Origin: Cladorrhinum sp. PSN259
Taxonomy: Eukaryota; Ascomycota; Sordariomycetes; Sordariales; Podosporaceae
Reading direction: 5' to 3'
NCBI GenBank assembly: GCA_033725935.1
Contig: MU867163.1
Location: 1 to 20,001 of the forward strand
DNA: 20,001 nucleotides
A model generated the notes under the pieces. The model was not told the DNA's origin and made no database searches. It saw only the letters and a list, made by a program, of their open reading frames with translations. Positions 17,627-20,001 of the stretch are shown here, in pieces. Within the stretch, counting starts at the first letter, position 1; every line of letters begins with the position of its first letter. A program made the position numbers and the translations under genes.

Positions 17627-17638
17627 TTCTCCCTTTTA
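17627..17638 (-). other. Polypurine tract of Gypsy-2
   Basis: On the minus strand the sequence reads TAAAAGGGAGAA, a few bases upstream of the LTR. This is the position and composition expected of the plus-strand primer in LTR retrotransposons. The gap of about six bases to the putative LTR edge suggests that the edge may be misplaced slightly. Confidence 0.5.
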
Positions 17639-17651
17639 TCCAATCCTCGAA

Positions 17652-18281
17652 ATGTCCGCTAATAGGGTGCAGAAGAAATCCAAAGGGAAATCGCAGCTGC
17701 GGTCTTCCACCGAGCGACGTTATTCTCTTTACGAATACACTGATATTTTTAGCCTCGCTATGCCTATCGATTATTCTCGCTATAAGCGGTTGCGCCTTAC
17801 GAACTATAAGGCTGCGGACCGCAGTCTTTATTGCCAGAACTGCGTTAATATAAACGTAAGGGACTATAATATTTATGGCGAACTTACGGCGGTACTTTAC
17901 GGTCTTCTTAATAAAAAATAGCGTCTTAATAAAGAGAAGAAGGAGACGTTCTTAAAGCTTCTGCGGCTGGAAGCCTAGTCTCGCGCGCTGGAATTAAAAG
18001 CGGGTAAGGCATTTTCTCGAGAGTACTAATTGCTCCGAGAGCAAAAGGCGGAGGAAGCGGGGGAATAGGCAGACCTTTTTACTGTTATTCCGGAATCGGA
18101 GTTCCTAGTCTTAGGGGTCGATCCTTTCTAGTTATCCTTTGGGGACGTTAGTAACCTTAACTGGCTTATTTCCTTAAGGGTTGATTAGTCGAGCCTAGAT
18201 CTAAATTTTATATCCTAGGTCGATCTAGGTTCTATCGGTAGAATTGCTAGAGCTTCTCCAAGTAGTCTAAAAGATCGATAG
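17652..18281 (+). pseudogene. Antisense ORF between pol and the 3' LTR of Gypsy-2
   Basis: The frame starts at ATG 17652 (an in-frame ATG also lies at 17616) and is open for 89 codons to TAG 17919. It then stays in one frame through TAG 17976, TAA 18027, TAG 18066, 18129, 18186 and 18216 to TAG 18279. Every stop is TAR, as expected of former Gln or Trp codons. The reading is protein-like: a basic start (VQKKSKGKSQ), a YCQNC motif, a charged helical segment (REQKAEEAGE) and an acidic or hydrophobic end (VIPESEFLVLGVDPF). It lies opposite to pol and overlaps the chromodomain end by about 40 bases. I recognise no family. The true end is 18216 or 18279. Confidence 0.55.
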
Positions 18282-19800
18282 GTTCTTACGAGTTAGATTC
18301 TGGTCCGTAATTAAGCTATTTAATAACATACTAAAGTTCGTTATTGCTAATTCGGGAATCTAGGATATCTTCGACGTCGAACTTTTCTTCGTCGTTAACT
18401 ACCTCGAGCTGCGTCTCGAGTCTAGCTTTTCTTAGTGCGGGTTTAAGTAAGGAAATATGGAATACTTTGGTTCGTACTCTTATGGCATCGGGTAGGATTA
18501 GTTTATAGTTTAATATTAAAACTTTTTTTTCAATTTTAAATAGTCCGATTTTCTTAAAGTCGAGTTTCTTACTTAATCGTTTCGTATAGAGGTTGCGTAT
18601 AAGAAGAAACACTTTATCTCCCTCCTCGAGAAGAGGTCCCTTAACCTTATATTTATCGTAGTAAATGCGCATTCGTTCCCGGACGAATTCGAGTGTTTCT
18701 TTTAACATATCGTACATTTCTTGCAACCGTCCTGCATATACCGCTGCTCTAGGTACATCAGCTGCTGGTCCCTGACGTAGCTCTGGCTAGTACCCGTAAT
18801 TGGCGAAGAATGGTGACATATTCGTTGACTCTATACTACTAAAGTTATATGCCAATTATACCGTTAGTAATAAGTTAACCTAATTATCTTGCTTAAAGTT
18901 AATATAATACCGAAGGTATTATTTAATAACTTAGTTAAATCGTTCGGTTTATCTATCGGTCTAGAGGTAGAACGCGGTCGAGAGCTTAGACTTAACATTC
19001 AGTCGTTTTATTAAGGCTTGCTAAAATTTGGATATAAATAACTTATTTTTATCCGAAATAATATTATCTAGCAACCCGTATTAGCTTACGATATTTCGTT
19101 CGAAATAGTAGGCTAAATATTCTACCGTAGTGATTTCTCTAAAGGGTATAAAGTAGGCTTATTTAGTAAGTTTATTAACCATTATCTAGATAGAGTCGTA
19201 TCTAACGTCTATTCCGTTTAGTACTGTTAAGTCGGGGAGTTTGGTAATAAAGTCTATCGATATGGATCCCTATGCTCGTTCTATAGTAGGGAGAGGTTCG
19301 AGTAGTCCGTACGGCTTATATCTCGCCGCTTTACTCTTAATGCATATCTCGCATTCTCTGACCATCTCCTTTATTACCTTCTTCATTTTTGGAAACGCGT
19401 AATATTATTATACGTATTCGAGCGTTTTCTTAATGCCTAGGTGTCCTCCAAGTTTATCTTCGTATAGTTTAGTAACATACGCTTATCTTTTATTTATTAG
19501 TACGTATGCTTTATTAAGGTATTATACTAGGTCGTTATCTTTAGGTCTTACCCGTAACTCTAGTTCTTCTATTTTATCCCTATCGATATTTCGTCGTTTA
19601 GCCTAAAATTTATAATCTTCCTATTCCGTATAGTAGGTTCTGGCGCAGTCTTCCTAGATCTAAATTATATATTTTAAGGTTCCGTCCTTCTCCTTAAAAA
19701 GTAATATTACGTCGTACTTTTTATTACCCTTATAGTCGGGTCTTTTACTAAGTACGTCTGCTCTAACGTTATCTTTTCCCTTAATATAATAGATACGGAA
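18240..19800 (-). pseudogene. Gypsy-2 pol: RNase H end, integrase and chromodomain
   Basis: Read from 19800 downward: RNase H end (FRIYYIKGKDNVRADVLSKR, 19740-19800), integrase HHCC finger (GGHLGIKKTLEYV to ECEICIKSK), catalytic core with Asp at 19252-19254 (SISIDFITKLP), Asp at 19051-19053 (ISDKN) and Glu at 18943-18945 (TERFN), a GPY/F-like domain, and a C-terminal chromodomain. The stretch 18331-18726 (131 codons) is free of stops and ends EDILDSRISNNEL. The rest of the chromodomain (KWLNYGPESNS-like, with the Trp codon a stop) continues to about 18245. Stops are TAG/TAA. The chromodomain suggests targeting to heterochromatin. The 5' part of the element is displaced by LINE copy I. Confidence 0.85.
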
Positions 19801-20001
19801 GGCGAGGAGAGCCGAACGCCTATACAAGGAGGCTCCAAGCCAACATACAAAGGCTACCCTAAAGACAAGCCTACGTACGCTCACAAAGACTATACACCAG
19901 GCCCGCACAAAGGCCTGGAGGGAGACGTTAGAGGAGGCAAGTGACGATACGAAGCTCCTATGGAACCTCGAGCGGTGGGCTCGCTGCAAGAGCTTCTTAC
20001 C
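19801..20001 (+). mobile_element. LINE copy I: ORF2 fragment, nearly free of RIP
   Basis: This fragment aligns with copy D from about 8815, between the endonuclease and the reverse transcriptase, and runs off the window. From 19811 the frame is open for all ~63 codons (ERLYKEAPSQ, LLWNLERWARCKSFL). At about 15 positions D differs from I, mostly with T for C or A for G, several at CpA. I is therefore close to the unmutated sequence and a young, 5'-truncated insertion into Gypsy-2. It shows no stop in the visible part. Confidence 0.85.

Noticed and set aside
19660..19989. Minus-strand ORF of 109 codons as one gene
   Set aside because: Its first ~63 codons are antisense to LINE copy I and only the last ~46 are Gypsy-2 RNase H; the join is an insertion boundary.

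Overview
The window is a transposon graveyard from a filamentous ascomycete (Pezizomycotina). I see no host gene, tRNA, rRNA or CRISPR array. Every stretch can be assigned to one of three retroelement families that share long homologous blocks within the window. Homologous copies differ mainly by C-to-T and G-to-A transitions, often CpA to TpA, and stop codons have replaced Gln (CAR) or Trp (TGG) codons. This is the signature of repeat-induced point mutation (RIP).

Family 1 is an autonomous Tad1/I-like LINE. Copy D (about 5939-11508, +) is nearly full length. It has a structured 5' UTR, a zinc-knuckle ORF1, an ORF2 with an AP-endonuclease, a reverse transcriptase and a C-terminal Cys/His motif, and a hairpin 3' tail. 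Other pieces are A (1-113, 3' end), B (about 114-1591), C (1592-3840 plus 5796-5938), G (about 14496-16755, minus strand), H (about 16756-17112, 5' end only) and I (19801-end, nearly free of RIP).

Family 2 is a 'half-LINE' with two copies: 3841-5795 (-) and 12553-14428 (+). Each carries only an ORF1-like frame of exactly 1605 nt, joined directly to a 3' tail homologous to the tail of Family 1. Neither has endonuclease or reverse transcriptase. Each copy is bounded by its own 14-15 bp target-site duplication, so this is a propagating non-autonomous family. By architecture it resembles mammalian HAL1, and it is probably mobilised by the Family 1 ORF2 protein.

Family 3 is a Ty3/Gypsy chromodomain element. 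Gypsy-1 (about 11509-14495, +) is cut open by a half-LINE. Gypsy-2 (17113-19800, -) has an LTR, a pol gene ending in a chromodomain, and an unusual opposite-strand ORF between pol and the LTR.

Layout, left to right: A | B | C (split by half-LINE 1) | D | Gypsy-1 (split by half-LINE 2) | G | H | Gypsy-2 LTR, antisense ORF and pol | I. RIP-saturated older copies (B, C, G, Gypsy-1) sit beside milder, younger ones (A, D, H, I), so insertion came in several waves. Boundaries were placed by eye from alignments within the window and are good to a few bases, except where stated.
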